A stretch of 64,000 nucleotides of DNA, from the NCBI RefSeq assembly GCF_013744875.1, contig NZ_CP059399.1, positions 7,812,001 to 7,876,000 on the forward strand, written 5' to 3'. Shown here piece after piece: positions 33,298 through 42,299 of this stretch. How positions within the stretch are numbered: position 1 is the stretch's first letter; every line of letters starts with the position of its first letter. A program made the translations under genes and the position numbers. A model generated the notes under the pieces. That model ran no database searches and was not told the origin of the DNA. It saw nothing but the letters and a program-made list of their open reading frames with translations. Origin of the DNA: Nocardia huaxiensis (GTDB taxonomy: Bacteria > Actinomycetota > Actinomycetes > Mycobacteriales > Mycobacteriaceae).

Positions 33298-34301
33298 CCT
33301 CGGTGAGCAAGGCGGCCTGGCGGCTGGGCCTGTTCGCGGCCGCCATGGTGGGGGTGCTGCTGCTGGTGGTGATGGCCATCAAGCGGCCGGTGGCGGGTGC
33401 CACCGAGGCGCATTACGCGCTGTTCACCGATGCCAACGGTCTCAAGACCGGGGACGACGTGCGCATGTACGGCGTTCAGGTGGGCAAGGTCGAGGAGATC
33501 GAGCTGGACGGCACGGTCGCGAAGGTGCGGTTCACCGTGCGCACGGATTCGCCGGTGTACGAGAACAGCACCCTGGCCATCCGCTACCAGAACCTGACCG
33601 GCCAGCGGTATGTGGACGTCCAGCAGCAGCCGAACCCGACCGCGCGGGTGGCGGCGGAGTCGACCATCGGTCTCGCCCACACGATTCCGTCGTTCGATGT
33701 GACCACGCTCTACAACGGATTGAAGCCGGTGCTGGCGACGCTGTCCCCGGAAGCCCTGAACCGCTTCTCGCAGAACATGATCGCGGTGATCGAGGGCAAT
33801 GGCACCGGCATCGGCCCGGCGCTGGACTCGATCGGTGAGCTGAGCACCTATGTCACCGACCGGCAGCAGGTCATCACCACGCTGGTGCGCAATATGTCGG
33901 AGATCGCCGATCGCATCGGCGGCAAGTCGCCGCAGCTGGTCACCCTGCTCACCAAGATCGCGGACGTGTTCGCGGCGCTGCAGATCAAGGTGAACGGCCT
34001 GATCGACTTCGCCCTCACCGCGCCCCCGGTGCTGGAGCCGGTCGACAGCCTGCTCGCCACCCTGGGCCTCACCACCCCGGACAACCCGGACGCCGACGCG
34101 CTCATTCGCGCGGTGTTCCCGAACCCGCAGGACGCGGTGGACGCGCTGAGCCGGCTGCCCGGCCTGCTGTCCGCCCTCGCCGCCGCCCTGCCCGCGACCG
34201 GCGCTTCGCCGATCGCGGTGTGCAGCAAGGGAGCCGCCGAGGTGCCGGGTCCCCTGGGCGTGCTCATCGCCGGACAGAAGGTCTCGATATGCAACGGATA
34301 G
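33294..34301 (+). CDS. MCE-family protein, MceB position
   Basis: Protein of 335 residues with an N-terminal anchor (AWRLGLFAAAMVGVLLLVVMA), an MCE domain (HYALFTDANGLKTGDDVRMYGVQVGKVEEIEL, about 41-115) and a helical domain. It ends with two cysteines (VCSKG, ISICNG) that are typical of MceB C-termini. It overlaps mceA by four bases (ATGA) and mceC by 13. Confidence 0.9.
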   Translation: MTSVSKAAWRLGLFAAAMVGVLLLVVMAIKRPVAGATEAHYALFTDANGLKTGDDVRMYGVQVGKVEEIELDGTVAKVRFTVRTDSPVYENSTLAIRYQNLTGQRYVDVQQQPNPTARVAAESTIGLAHTIPSFDVTTLYNGLKPVLATLSPEALNRFSQNMIAVIEGNGTGIGPALDSIGELSTYVTDRQQVITTLVRNMSEIADRIGGKSPQLVTLLTKIADVFAALQIKVNGLIDFALTAPPVLEPVDSLLATLGLTTPDNPDADALIRAVFPNPQDAVDALSRLPGLLSALAAALPATGASPIAVCSKGAAEVPGPLGVLIAGQKVSICNG

Positions 34302-35353
34302 CCGCACAGGCGCGGCCGGGCGCACCCCGCGGGCGCTCGTACATGGCGGACGAGAAGACCCGGCGGCGCCGGGAACTGCGGATCGGCGTGATCGGCGCGG
34401 CGGTCGTGGTGGCGGCGCTGGCCGCCGCGGCGGTGCTGTACGCGGTGCCGTTCGGAAAGACCACCTACACAGCGGAATTGGCCGAGGCGCAGTCGGTGAA
34501 GACCGGCGACGACGTGCGCATCGCGGGGATCTCGGTCGGCGCGGTGCAATCGCTGGAGCTGAAGTCCGATCGCGTGGTCATGAAGTTCACCGTCGACTCG
34601 GACGTATTCCTGGGCAGCGAAACAACTTTGGACGTGCGCATGCTCACCGTGGTGGGCGGGCACTATGTCGCCATCCAGCCCGCGGGCACGACTCCCTTGG
34701 GCCACAGCGTGATTCCCGCCGATCGGGTCCGCCTGCCCTACAGCCTCGTGCAGGCGTTCCAGGACGCCGCCGCCCCGCTTGCGGCCGTGGACGGCGACAC
34801 CCTGCGCGGCAGTCTCGACAGCCTGGCGACCTCGATCGAGTCCAGCCCGGACGGCATGCGCGAAATCCTGGATGGCGTAGAGCATTTCATCGACGTCATG
34901 AACAAGCAGCGCTCCGACGTCTCGGCCGCCATCGCCATCGCCGATGAGTACCTCAATGGCGTGGAGGCGGCCAAGGGCGAACTGCGCCGCCTGATCGACC
35001 GCATCAACCTGCTCGAAACCGTGCTGTCCGGCAAGCGCACCGAGGTGCGGGAGGCGGTACGGGTGCTGCGGCTGGTGGTGTCACGGCTGGCAGCCCTGCA
35101 ACCCTCGTGGGAGAGCACCTTGAAGCCGCTCGCCGAGCAGTTGGCCGCGGCCGCGCCGGAGCTGGAGAACCTCGGCGAGAAGCTCGGTCCCGTCATCGAT
35201 TCCGTACAGGGGCTCACCCGGCAGCTGACAGACGCGGCGCTGCCCGACGGCGGGGTCACGATCGATCAGTCGGGGGAAACCGTCACCGCCGCACCGGGTT
35301 TGCAACCCGCCGCGCTGACGCTGTGCGTGCCCCTGCCCGGAAAGGCGTGCTGA
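34289..35353 (+). CDS. MCE-family protein, MceC position
   Basis: Protein of 354 residues. A basic cytoplasmic segment (MQRIAAQARPGAPRGR) is followed by an anchor helix (about 31-52) and an MCE domain with TAELAEAQSVKTGDDVRIAGISVG. A long helical tail ends in Cys. The ATG at 34289 lies inside the end of mceB (13-base overlap); the ATG of MADEKTRR, 18 codons later, is an alternative. Its stop overlaps the next start by one base. Confidence 0.9.
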   Translation: MQRIAAQARPGAPRGRSYMADEKTRRRRELRIGVIGAAVVVAALAAAAVLYAVPFGKTTYTAELAEAQSVKTGDDVRIAGISVGAVQSLELKSDRVVMKFTVDSDVFLGSETTLDVRMLTVVGGHYVAIQPAGTTPLGHSVIPADRVRLPYSLVQAFQDAAAPLAAVDGDTLRGSLDSLATSIESSPDGMREILDGVEHFIDVMNKQRSDVSAAIAIADEYLNGVEAAKGELRRLIDRINLLETVLSGKRTEVREAVRVLRLVVSRLAALQPSWESTLKPLAEQLAAAAPELENLGEKLGPVIDSVQGLTRQLTDAALPDGGVTIDQSGETVTAAPGLQPAALTLCVPLPGKAC

Positions 35354-36456
35354 TGTTGCGACGCCTGCTCGGATCGCGCGGGTTCGTCTCGATCGCGGGG
35401 GCGGTGCTGGTCGGCGTGCTGGCCGTGGCAGCCTATGTGGTCGCGGCCGATCCGCTGCGCCGGACCGAAACCTATTGCGCCCTCATGCCCGACAGCATCG
35501 GCCTGTACACCGGCAATGACGTGACCATGCGCGGCATCACCGTCGGGCACGTGACTTCGGTTCGGCCGCAGGGCAAGACGGTGCGGGTGGAGTTCGAGGT
35601 GGAGGCCGCGCATCCGGTGCTCGCCGACGCCTCGGCCACCACGGTCTCCGATTCGGTGGTGGCCGATCGGGAGCTCGCGGTGCTCACCGGCGGCAAGACG
35701 ACGGCCACCTGGGATCGGTCGCAATGCATTACGAAGACGCTGACCCCGAAGAGCCTGAGCCAGACCCTCACCGCGCTGGCCAAGCTCAGCCGGGAGGTTC
35801 TCGGCCCCGACCAGGCGCGCACGGATTCGCTCGGCCGCGCGCTCACCGCGCTGAACTCCGCGACCGACGGCACCGGGCCACAGATCAATGCCATTATCAA
35901 CAAGCTCGGCAGCGCGCTGAACTCGCCGGATGCCGCCATCGGGCATCTGGCGGGCGTGGTGGACGCGCTGTCGTCGCTGTCGGTGAGCGTGTCCGAGCAC
36001 TGGGGTGACATCAAGTCCATGCTGGTGCGGTTCGCGCCGGCGCTGGATCAGGTGAACAACGAGCTGTTCAGCCAGACGGTCGAGATCATCGACGGCTTCC
36101 AGCGGGTGCTGCCGATGCTCAATGACATCACCACGCTGTTCGGTGATCCGATCTTCGCGGTGCTGGACGCCACCGTGCCGCTGGTGCGGTTCATTCAGGC
36201 GAATGTGGGTTCGCTGCAGGACATTATCGCCAGGATGCCGCTGCTGGCCTCGGCGTTCACCACCGTGGTGAATCCGGCCACCGGGGTGGCCGGGGTGACG
36301 TACGCGCCGCCGCGGGTGGCCGTGCCCGCGGAGCAGGCCACGCAGTTGTGCGCGGCCGTGAACGCCGTCGCCCCCGGCCGGTGCGCGGGCGCCGGCGACG
36401 GCATGGCCGATCTCCAACTCGTTCAGCTGGTGCTGGGAATCGCGGGGGCGCAATGA
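35353..36456 (+). CDS. MCE-family protein, MceD position
   Basis: Protein of 367 residues with an N-terminal anchor (FVSIAGAVLVGVLAVAAYVVA), an MCE domain (YCALMPDSIGLYTGNDVTMRGITVGHVTSV) and a helical C-terminal region rich in short coiled segments. The position between MceC and the lipoprotein MceE is the standard order. The ATG overlaps the previous TGA and the end overlaps mceE by four bases. Confidence 0.9.
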   Translation: MLRRLLGSRGFVSIAGAVLVGVLAVAAYVVAADPLRRTETYCALMPDSIGLYTGNDVTMRGITVGHVTSVRPQGKTVRVEFEVEAAHPVLADASATTVSDSVVADRELAVLTGGKTTATWDRSQCITKTLTPKSLSQTLTALAKLSREVLGPDQARTDSLGRALTALNSATDGTGPQINAIINKLGSALNSPDAAIGHLAGVVDALSSLSVSVSEHWGDIKSMLVRFAPALDQVNNELFSQTVEIIDGFQRVLPMLNDITTLFGDPIFAVLDATVPLVRFIQANVGSLQDIIARMPLLASAFTTVVNPATGVAGVTYAPPRVAVPAEQATQLCAAVNAVAPGRCAGAGDGMADLQLVQLVLGIAGAQ

Positions 36457-37577
36457 CACAGAATACTGTGCGGACTCCACAGATCCCGTCTGCCCGAAAC
36501 CCGTTGTGGTGCCGTCTGTCTCGGCGTACGCGCGCGGCGGCCGGGGTGGCGCTCACGGCCTTGCTGCTGACCGCGGGCTGCGCGTTCGACCCGGCCACTG
36601 TGCCGGTCCCCGGCGCCGGGGTGGACGGCCCGACCTATCGCATCCACATCGAGTTCGCCAATGCGCTGAACCTGCCCGCCAAGGCCCGCGTGGTCGCCAA
36701 TGGCGCCGAAGTGGGCAGTGTGGCAAAGGTTTCCGTGGTCGATGCCAAGCGGACGGGCGGCTCCGGCGGCTATGTGAGCGTCGACGCCGATATCCAGCAG
36801 GGCGTGCGGCTGCCGGTGTCCACGGTGGCGGAACTGCGCCAGGACACCGTGCTCGGCGATATCCACATCGCGCTCATGACCCCGCCGGGCGGGTTCGGCA
36901 GCACGCTGACCGCTGATTCCACCATTCCGCTGCAGCAGACCAAGGCTCCCCTGCAGATCGAGGACGCCATGGCGGGCATGGCCACCTTCGTGCAGGGTGG
37001 GGCGATCGGGCAGTTCCAGGACATCATCAATCAGCTGAATGCCGTGCTGCCCGCCGATCCCGCTGAGACGGCGCGCATTTCGGCGGTGCTGGGTGCGAAT
37101 GCGGTGGATCTGGCGCAGCACATGCAGCAGGTCGACGTATTCCTGAACAGCCTGGTGGCGACCTCCAGCGCCCTGCACGAGCAGCCGAATCTGAGCGACA
37201 TGCTCACCGCCGACGCGGTCGCGCACACCTCGGCGGCGGTGGCCTCGATCGTCGATGTGGTCGGCGTGCTGGGTGGGCTCGGCGGGGTGGCGCATTCGCT
37301 GGTCTGGCTTGCGCCGCTGGCGAATTCGGGTGATGCGGCGGCCAAGGCGTTCGTGCCGCTGGCCTTCACGGCCCGCCCGCTGGACCTGAACGCACCGTCG
37401 AATCTGAAGGCGCTGGTGGAACTGATCCGCGACAAGATCATCCCGTTCGTCGAGCGCGGGCCGAAGGTGAATCTCACCCGAGTCACGCTGTCCGGCAACG
37501 ACACCGACGTGGTCTCCACCGACGATCAGGTGGACAGCATCGTCGCGACCCTGCGCATGATCGGAGCGGTCCGATGA
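36453..37577 (+). CDS. MCE-family lipoprotein, MceE position
   Basis: Protein of 374 residues with a lipoprotein signal (VALTALLLTAGCAFDP). The lipobox Cys is at about residue 43, as expected for MceE/LprK-type members. The MCE domain (about 60-135) carries YRIHIEFANALNLPAKARVVANGAEVGSV. The lipid anchor probably fixes this subunit of the transporter to the membrane. It overlaps both neighbours by four bases. Confidence 0.92.
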   Translation: MTQNTVRTPQIPSARNPLWCRLSRRTRAAAGVALTALLLTAGCAFDPATVPVPGAGVDGPTYRIHIEFANALNLPAKARVVANGAEVGSVAKVSVVDAKRTGGSGGYVSVDADIQQGVRLPVSTVAELRQDTVLGDIHIALMTPPGGFGSTLTADSTIPLQQTKAPLQIEDAMAGMATFVQGGAIGQFQDIINQLNAVLPADPAETARISAVLGANAVDLAQHMQQVDVFLNSLVATSSALHEQPNLSDMLTADAVAHTSAAVASIVDVVGVLGGLGGVAHSLVWLAPLANSGDAAAKAFVPLAFTARPLDLNAPSNLKALVELIRDKIIPFVERGPKVNLTRVTLSGNDTDVVSTDDQVDSIVATLRMIGAVR

Positions 37578-38533
37578 AACTCGGTTCACTGCTGTCCCTC
37601 GGCTCCATTGCCGCCATCTCGATTCTGGGCTCGGCCTACCTGACCGTCGGCGTGGTCCGCACGGACGGGTTCACCGAGTACACGAATGCGACCATGCTGC
37701 TCACCGATTCGGCCGGCCTGGGCGCGGGATCGCGGGTGCTGCTCACCGGCGTCGAGGTCGGCGAGATCACCTCGGTCCGCAATACCGCCGGCGGCGTGGA
37801 GGTGGCGCTGCGCTTCGACAGCGAATTCGAGGTTCCCGCAGACAGTCTCGTCACCATCGAGAACCTGTCCGCGCTCGGGGAACCGTATGTGGAATTCACG
37901 CCGAACACCGACGGCGGCCCGTATCTGCGTGACGGCCAGCGCATCGACACCGCCGCCGTCACACCGCCCATGTCCATCTCGGAGGTCTCGCGCTTGGTGA
38001 ATCAGGTGCTGACACAACTGGATCCGGAGGCCATCAGCGGATTCGTCGACACCTTCGGCACCGCGCTGCACGGCACCGACGCGGTGATTCCGGGCCTGGC
38101 GCGTTCCACCGATCTGCTGGCGGCCACCCTGGCAAGCCGGGATCCGAAGATCGGCGCGATGCTCACCGACCTGCAATCCATTGTCCCGGACATGAATTGG
38201 TCCGGCCCGGCCATGGCCGCGGGGGCTCCCGCCTTCATCGAGTTCGGACAGCGCGTGGACGAGATCGCGCAGGCCATCGGCCGCTTGGTCGCCACCGGTG
38301 ATACGCCCGCCATGTACATGGAGGGCAATGGCCTGATCCCGTTCCTGGCCAAGCTCACCGCCTGGATCGACACCGCCGGTCCCGGATTGCAGGAGCTCGC
38401 GCCCGTGCTCCAGCCGCTCGTGGAATCCGCGACGGCGTCCGCGCCGCGCATCGACCTCAGTGCGCTGATCTCCCAGGCCCTCAATGGAATCGGCGACGAC
38501 GGAGCGGTCCGCTTGCGGATCACCGTGAAGTAA
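37574..38533 (+). CDS. MCE-family protein, MceF position
   Basis: Protein of 319 residues with an anchor helix (about 5-27), an MCE domain (YTNATMLLTDSAGLGAGSRVLLTGVEVGEI) and a helical region. It lacks the long Pro-rich tail of many mycobacterial MceF proteins, so this is a compact version. It closes the mceA-F set, and an 11-base gap separates it from the next gene. Confidence 0.9.
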   Translation: MKLGSLLSLGSIAAISILGSAYLTVGVVRTDGFTEYTNATMLLTDSAGLGAGSRVLLTGVEVGEITSVRNTAGGVEVALRFDSEFEVPADSLVTIENLSALGEPYVEFTPNTDGGPYLRDGQRIDTAAVTPPMSISEVSRLVNQVLTQLDPEAISGFVDTFGTALHGTDAVIPGLARSTDLLAATLASRDPKIGAMLTDLQSIVPDMNWSGPAMAAGAPAFIEFGQRVDEIAQAIGRLVATGDTPAMYMEGNGLIPFLAKLTAWIDTAGPGLQELAPVLQPLVESATASAPRIDLSALISQALNGIGDDGAVRLRITVK

Positions 38534-38544
38534 GGAGTGCTCTC

Positions 38545-39225
38545 ATGCCAAGTTCCGACCTGCTCGAGAAAGTCACGGAGGCGACTCCGGAAGGCGCCGG
38601 AGCGCCGTCGAAGGACAGCGCCGAAGTGAAAGACAGTGCCGAGGTGAAAGACAGCGCCGACGTGAAAGACAGCGCCGAGGTGAAAGACAGAGCGGCACAG
38701 CTGAAGTCGGCGACCGTCTCGATCCGGGTATCGACCATCGCCGCCGTGGCCGCCGTCGTGGTGCTGGTGGTTGTGGCCGGTGCCGCCCTCACCGCGTGGC
38801 TGTCGGCGCGTGGCGATCTTCGCGACTACCAGGCGCGGGCCGCCGACGAGCAGCACGCCGAACAGGTCGCCAGCGACTACGCCGTGGGCGCGTCGAATAT
38901 CGACTACCGCGATGCCGATGCCTGGCTGGCGCGCCTCAAGGCGGGCACGTCCACCCAGCTGGCCGCCAAATTCGAGGCCACCGCACCGAAATTGCAGGAA
39001 CTGCTGCTGCCCTTGCAGTGGACCTCTACCGCTGCCCCCATCGCCGCCACCGTGACCCAGGAGTCCGGCGGCGTCTACACCGTCAATGTCTTCGTGAACG
39101 TGTCCTCGACGAACGCGCAGACCAGCACCGGCGGCCAGACCACCGTCACCTACACCGTGACCGTGGACCGGAATTCGGACTGGAAGATCACCGATGTCGG
39201 CGGCTTCGCGCTGCCGGTCAAATGA
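38545..39225 (+). CDS. Mce-associated membrane protein
   Basis: Protein of 226 residues. The cytoplasmic N-terminus carries four to five copies of the hexapeptide KDSAEV. A transmembrane helix follows (about 56-79), and then an extracytoplasmic alpha/beta domain (YAVGASNIDYRDADAWLARLKAGTS, ending DWKITDVGGFALPVK) typical of Mam proteins. Mam proteins are encoded after mce genes in mycobacteria and help stabilise the transporter. The stop overlaps the next gene by four bases. Confidence 0.85.
   Translation: MPSSDLLEKVTEATPEGAGAPSKDSAEVKDSAEVKDSADVKDSAEVKDRAAQLKSATVSIRVSTIAAVAAVVVLVVVAGAALTAWLSARGDLRDYQARAADEQHAEQVASDYAVGASNIDYRDADAWLARLKAGTSTQLAAKFEATAPKLQELLLPLQWTSTAAPIAATVTQESGGVYTVNVFVNVSSTNAQTSTGGQTTVTYTVTVDRNSDWKITDVGGFALPVK
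38611..38694 (+). repeat. 18-base in-frame tandem repeat
   Basis: Four near-identical copies of an 18-base unit (AAAGACAGCGCCGAGGTG type) and part of a fifth encode KDSAEV repeats in the cytoplasmic end of the Mce-associated protein. Each unit keeps the frame, so copy number could change by slippage without breaking the gene. Confidence 0.9.
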
Positions 39226-40571
39226 ACACCGCCGCCGGGGTCGTCGACTGGGAGGAGCTGACCGGCCAGTCGAAATTCGTGGTCGAGCTGATCAGCTTCC
39301 CGATCTTCAGCGCCATCGCCGGACTGCTCACCAACTGGACCGGCGTACTGATGTTGTTCGCGCCGGTGCACTTTCGCGGTTATCGCATTCCCGGGCTGAG
39401 CATCCTGTACCCGTATCTGCCGCGCCGCGTGCAGATTCTGCCCATCTATTCCGGCGACGGGAAGCGGCTCGGCTTCCAGGGTTTCATTCCGGCGCGCGCG
39501 GAGAAGATGGCCAGCCTGTGCGTGGATATGACGATCATGCGAATCGGCAGCCCACGCGATTTCATTCACGAACTGGACCTGGACGGCGTCGCCGACTACC
39601 TCACTGAACTCGCCCGCGACCGGATCGAGCCGATGGTCGACGAGGTCATGCTGGCCGAGCATCCGGACCTGTGGCGCAATCTGCCGCGGCCGATGCGTCA
39701 GCTCGTCTATGACAATGTGGCGCAGGGGCTTCCGGCCGCCACCCGGCGCGCCTTCGACACCCTGGGCGACGCCGTCGACCAGCTCATCGACGTCAAAGGT
39801 TTCGTCATCCGCTATCTCGACAGTGATCCGAGCATTCTGCGGCGGGTCATCGAGGACGTGGCGGCGCCGGAGTTGCGGTTCATGACCCGGGTCGGCCTGC
39901 TCGGCGCGCCGTTCGGACTGCTGCTGGCGCTGTATATGCATGTGCACCACAGCATTCCGCTCCTCGGAGCCGTGCCCGCCTGGCTGGTCATCCTGCTGGC
40001 GGCGGCGCTGATCGGCGTGGTCGTGAACGTGATCGCCGTGAAGATGGTCTTCGAACCCGGTGAGCCGCAACCGCGTTACCGCTACCTGTGGGGGCAGGCG
40101 CTGCTGGCGCGGCGGCAGGCGGAGGCCGCCACCGACTTCGCGAACGTGCTCGCCTACGAGGTGCTGACGCTGCCGAACCTGGCCCACGAGATCCTGGAGG
40201 GACCGCACGGCGACCGGACCCGCGCGCTGCTCGAGCGCATTATCTCCGACGAGATCCACCGCCAGCTCGGCCCGGCCACCGGTATCGTGCGCGCCGCCTT
40301 CGGCCGCGAGCGTTTCGACAATCTGAAATCGGGCGCGGTCACCGCCGCGGTGAGCCTCACCCCGAGCCTGGTCGAGGACGAGGAGTTCGCGAAGGCGCAG
40401 GCCAAGAAGATCGGCGAATTCGCGGGCCGCAAACTGCGCTCGCTGAGCCCCGGCGAATTCATGGAGATGTTCTACGCATCGATCGAACAGGATGCCTGGC
40501 TCATCTACCTGCACGGGGCGGTGCTGGGGCTGGCCGTCGGCGCGGCCCATCTGCTGCTGTTCGGCGCATGA
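39222..40571 (+). CDS. DUF445-family membrane protein
   Basis: Protein of 449 residues of the DUF445/YheB type. A membrane segment near the N-terminus (PIFSAIAGLLTNWTGVLMLFAPV), an NW motif and FQGFIPARAEKMA are family marks. A long helical region with further helices in the middle (about 225-275) follows, and a C-terminal hydrophobic helix (HGAVLGLAVGAAHLLLFG) ends it. The function of the family is unknown. Here it overlaps the Mce-associated gene by four bases, so it is translated as part of the mce operon, which suggests an envelope or lipid-handling role. Confidence 0.88.
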   Translation: MNTAAGVVDWEELTGQSKFVVELISFPIFSAIAGLLTNWTGVLMLFAPVHFRGYRIPGLSILYPYLPRRVQILPIYSGDGKRLGFQGFIPARAEKMASLCVDMTIMRIGSPRDFIHELDLDGVADYLTELARDRIEPMVDEVMLAEHPDLWRNLPRPMRQLVYDNVAQGLPAATRRAFDTLGDAVDQLIDVKGFVIRYLDSDPSILRRVIEDVAAPELRFMTRVGLLGAPFGLLLALYMHVHHSIPLLGAVPAWLVILLAAALIGVVVNVIAVKMVFEPGEPQPRYRYLWGQALLARRQAEAATDFANVLAYEVLTLPNLAHEILEGPHGDRTRALLERIISDEIHRQLGPATGIVRAAFGRERFDNLKSGAVTAAVSLTPSLVEDEEFAKAQAKKIGEFAGRKLRSLSPGEFMEMFYASIEQDAWLIYLHGAVLGLAVGAAHLLLFGA

Positions 40572-40609
40572 CCGGGCGCGCGCCGCGCGCACAACGCGAA
40601 AGGAAGACA

Positions 40610-41893
40610 ATGAGCGTCAACGCCGACGTCTACGAATTCGGACCGTTTCGCGAAGCGCGGGAATTCGTGAGCACCCCGGTTCCGCTGCGACCCGAAGCCG
40701 ACCCGTTCTATCGCGCGCCCGCCGATATCGTGCGCTTCCCAGCCGGGGCGATCATCCGGTTCCGCAAGGTCGAGGCGGCGCTGTTCGGCCGGCTCCGGCT
40801 GCGGGCCCAGGCGTGGCAGTTGCTCTACCGCACCGTGGATCTGCACGGTGCGGCCGAGGCGTCGGTGACCACGGTGCTGCTGCCGCGCGGGGCCACCCCC
40901 GCACAGTCGCGGCCGCTGCTGTCGTTCCAGTGCGCGATCGACGCGGTGAGCGCGAAATGCCTTCCGTCCTATGCGCTGCGGCACGGCGCGCGGGCGGGCG
41001 GCTCGGTGCCCTCGTGCGAAATGCTGCTGATCATGGGCGCGCTCGCGCACGGCTGGGCGGTGTCGGTGCCCGATCACGTCGGCCTGGACGGCCGCTTCGT
41101 GGCGGCGCGCGAGCCCGCGTACCGCATTCTGGACGCGTTGCGCGCCGCGCGGAGTTTCGAGCCTGTGGGGCAGGTCGAGCAGATCGGCCTGTGGGGTTAC
41201 TCCGGCGGCGGGGTCGCCACCTCCTGGGCCGCGGAACTCGCGCACGAGTACGCTCCGGAGCTGCCCCTCGTGGGCGCGGTGGCGGGCTCGCCGGTCGGCG
41301 ATCCGGAACTGGTGTTCGCCCGGGTGAACGGTTCCTTCTTCAGCGGCCTCACCGCGCTCGCGCTGTCCGGCCTGCGGCGCGCGTATCCGGAGGTCGACGC
41401 GATCGTCCGGGCCAATGTCGACGCCGAGGGCCTGGCATTCCTCGCCAAAGCCGAAGCGAGCTCGACCATTCCGTTCGTCGCCCGCGCACGGGGCAGGAAT
41501 CTGGATCGCCACTGTCGGGGCAGCAGCCTCGCGGAGCTCATCGCGATGCCGGATGTCCGTGCGGTCTTCGATGACATCCGGCCCGGTACCCGCGCCCCCG
41601 CCATGCCGCTGCTGATCATGCAGAGCGTGCGCGATCAGATCATCCCGGTCGAGGGTGTGGACGGCCAGGTGGACCGCTATCTCGCGGACGGGGCGCGGGT
41701 GCGGTACCTGCGCGACCGCCTCAGCGAGCATCTGTCGCTGGCGGTCTTCAGCGCCCCGGTCGCACTGGACTGGCTGTCGGATCGATTCGCCGGGCTACCC
41801 GCCCCCGAAGGCACGGAAACACTTTGGTCCGTGGCCTTTTCGCGGCAGGCGGGCCGGGGTCTGCGGCGCTGGGCCGGCCGGATCCGGCGCTGA
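40610..41893 (+). CDS. Secretory-lipase-family (LIP) alpha/beta hydrolase
   Basis: Protein of 427 residues resembling the LIP family of triacylglycerol lipases. The nucleophile elbow is G196-Y-S198-G-G-G, preceded by GHGWAVSVPDHVG-like sequence, and a later LLIMQSVRDQIIPVEG gives the acid residue. A likely His is in RLSEHLSLA. No signal peptide is visible, unlike many members, so it may act inside the cell or leave by another route. It follows the DUF445 gene by 38 bases with a good AAAGGAAGA site and probably ends the mce operon. Release of fatty acids from imported lipid is a plausible role. Confidence 0.82.
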   Translation: MSVNADVYEFGPFREAREFVSTPVPLRPEADPFYRAPADIVRFPAGAIIRFRKVEAALFGRLRLRAQAWQLLYRTVDLHGAAEASVTTVLLPRGATPAQSRPLLSFQCAIDAVSAKCLPSYALRHGARAGGSVPSCEMLLIMGALAHGWAVSVPDHVGLDGRFVAAREPAYRILDALRAARSFEPVGQVEQIGLWGYSGGGVATSWAAELAHEYAPELPLVGAVAGSPVGDPELVFARVNGSFFSGLTALALSGLRRAYPEVDAIVRANVDAEGLAFLAKAEASSTIPFVARARGRNLDRHCRGSSLAELIAMPDVRAVFDDIRPGTRAPAMPLLIMQSVRDQIIPVEGVDGQVDRYLADGARVRYLRDRLSEHLSLAVFSAPVALDWLSDRFAGLPAPEGTETLWSVAFSRQAGRGLRRWAGRIRR

Positions 41894-41949
41894 TCATCGG
41901 CTCGGTCGACGGAAACAGCCCCCGATCATGCGATGGCCTGCGCGTGAAA

Positions 41950-42114
41950 TCAGGTGTGCGCGCAGGTCCCGGACTCGAGGCGGGGCAGTTCCTGGGTGGG
42001 GGCGTCGATTTCCCGGTGCAGCTGCTCGAGAAAGGCGTCGAGACTGCCGTAGCGGGCCGAGATCTCGGCCCACAACCGCAGAGCGCCGCCGGGCGCGGTG
42101 GTTGCCGTGGTCAT
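41950..42114 (-). CDS. Small hypothetical protein, 54 residues
   Basis: Short ORF starting MTTATTAPGGALRLWAEISA and ending ESGTCAHT. The middle (LWAEISARYGSLDAFLEQLHREID) is a good amphipathic helix. There is no strong ribosome site and no recognised family. It lies between the mce operon and an AraC gene. Coding is likely from composition but not proven. Confidence 0.4.
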   Translation of the reverse strand: MTTATTAPGGALRLWAEISARYGSLDAFLEQLHREIDAPTQELPRLESGTCAHT

Positions 42115-42299
42115 GGTGAGTTGCAGCCTAGGGCCTGCGCGGGGCGCGTCCGGCGCAGTCCGGGGCCATGTTTCTGCGGATTTCGGCCACGGGGCCATCC
42201 GCCGCCGCGCGAGCCGACACACCGGCGCGACTCGCGTGTTAGCTATTAAGTTGCCAACTTGCCCACCGGGACCGAATCCGATGCGCGATCATATGCAGC

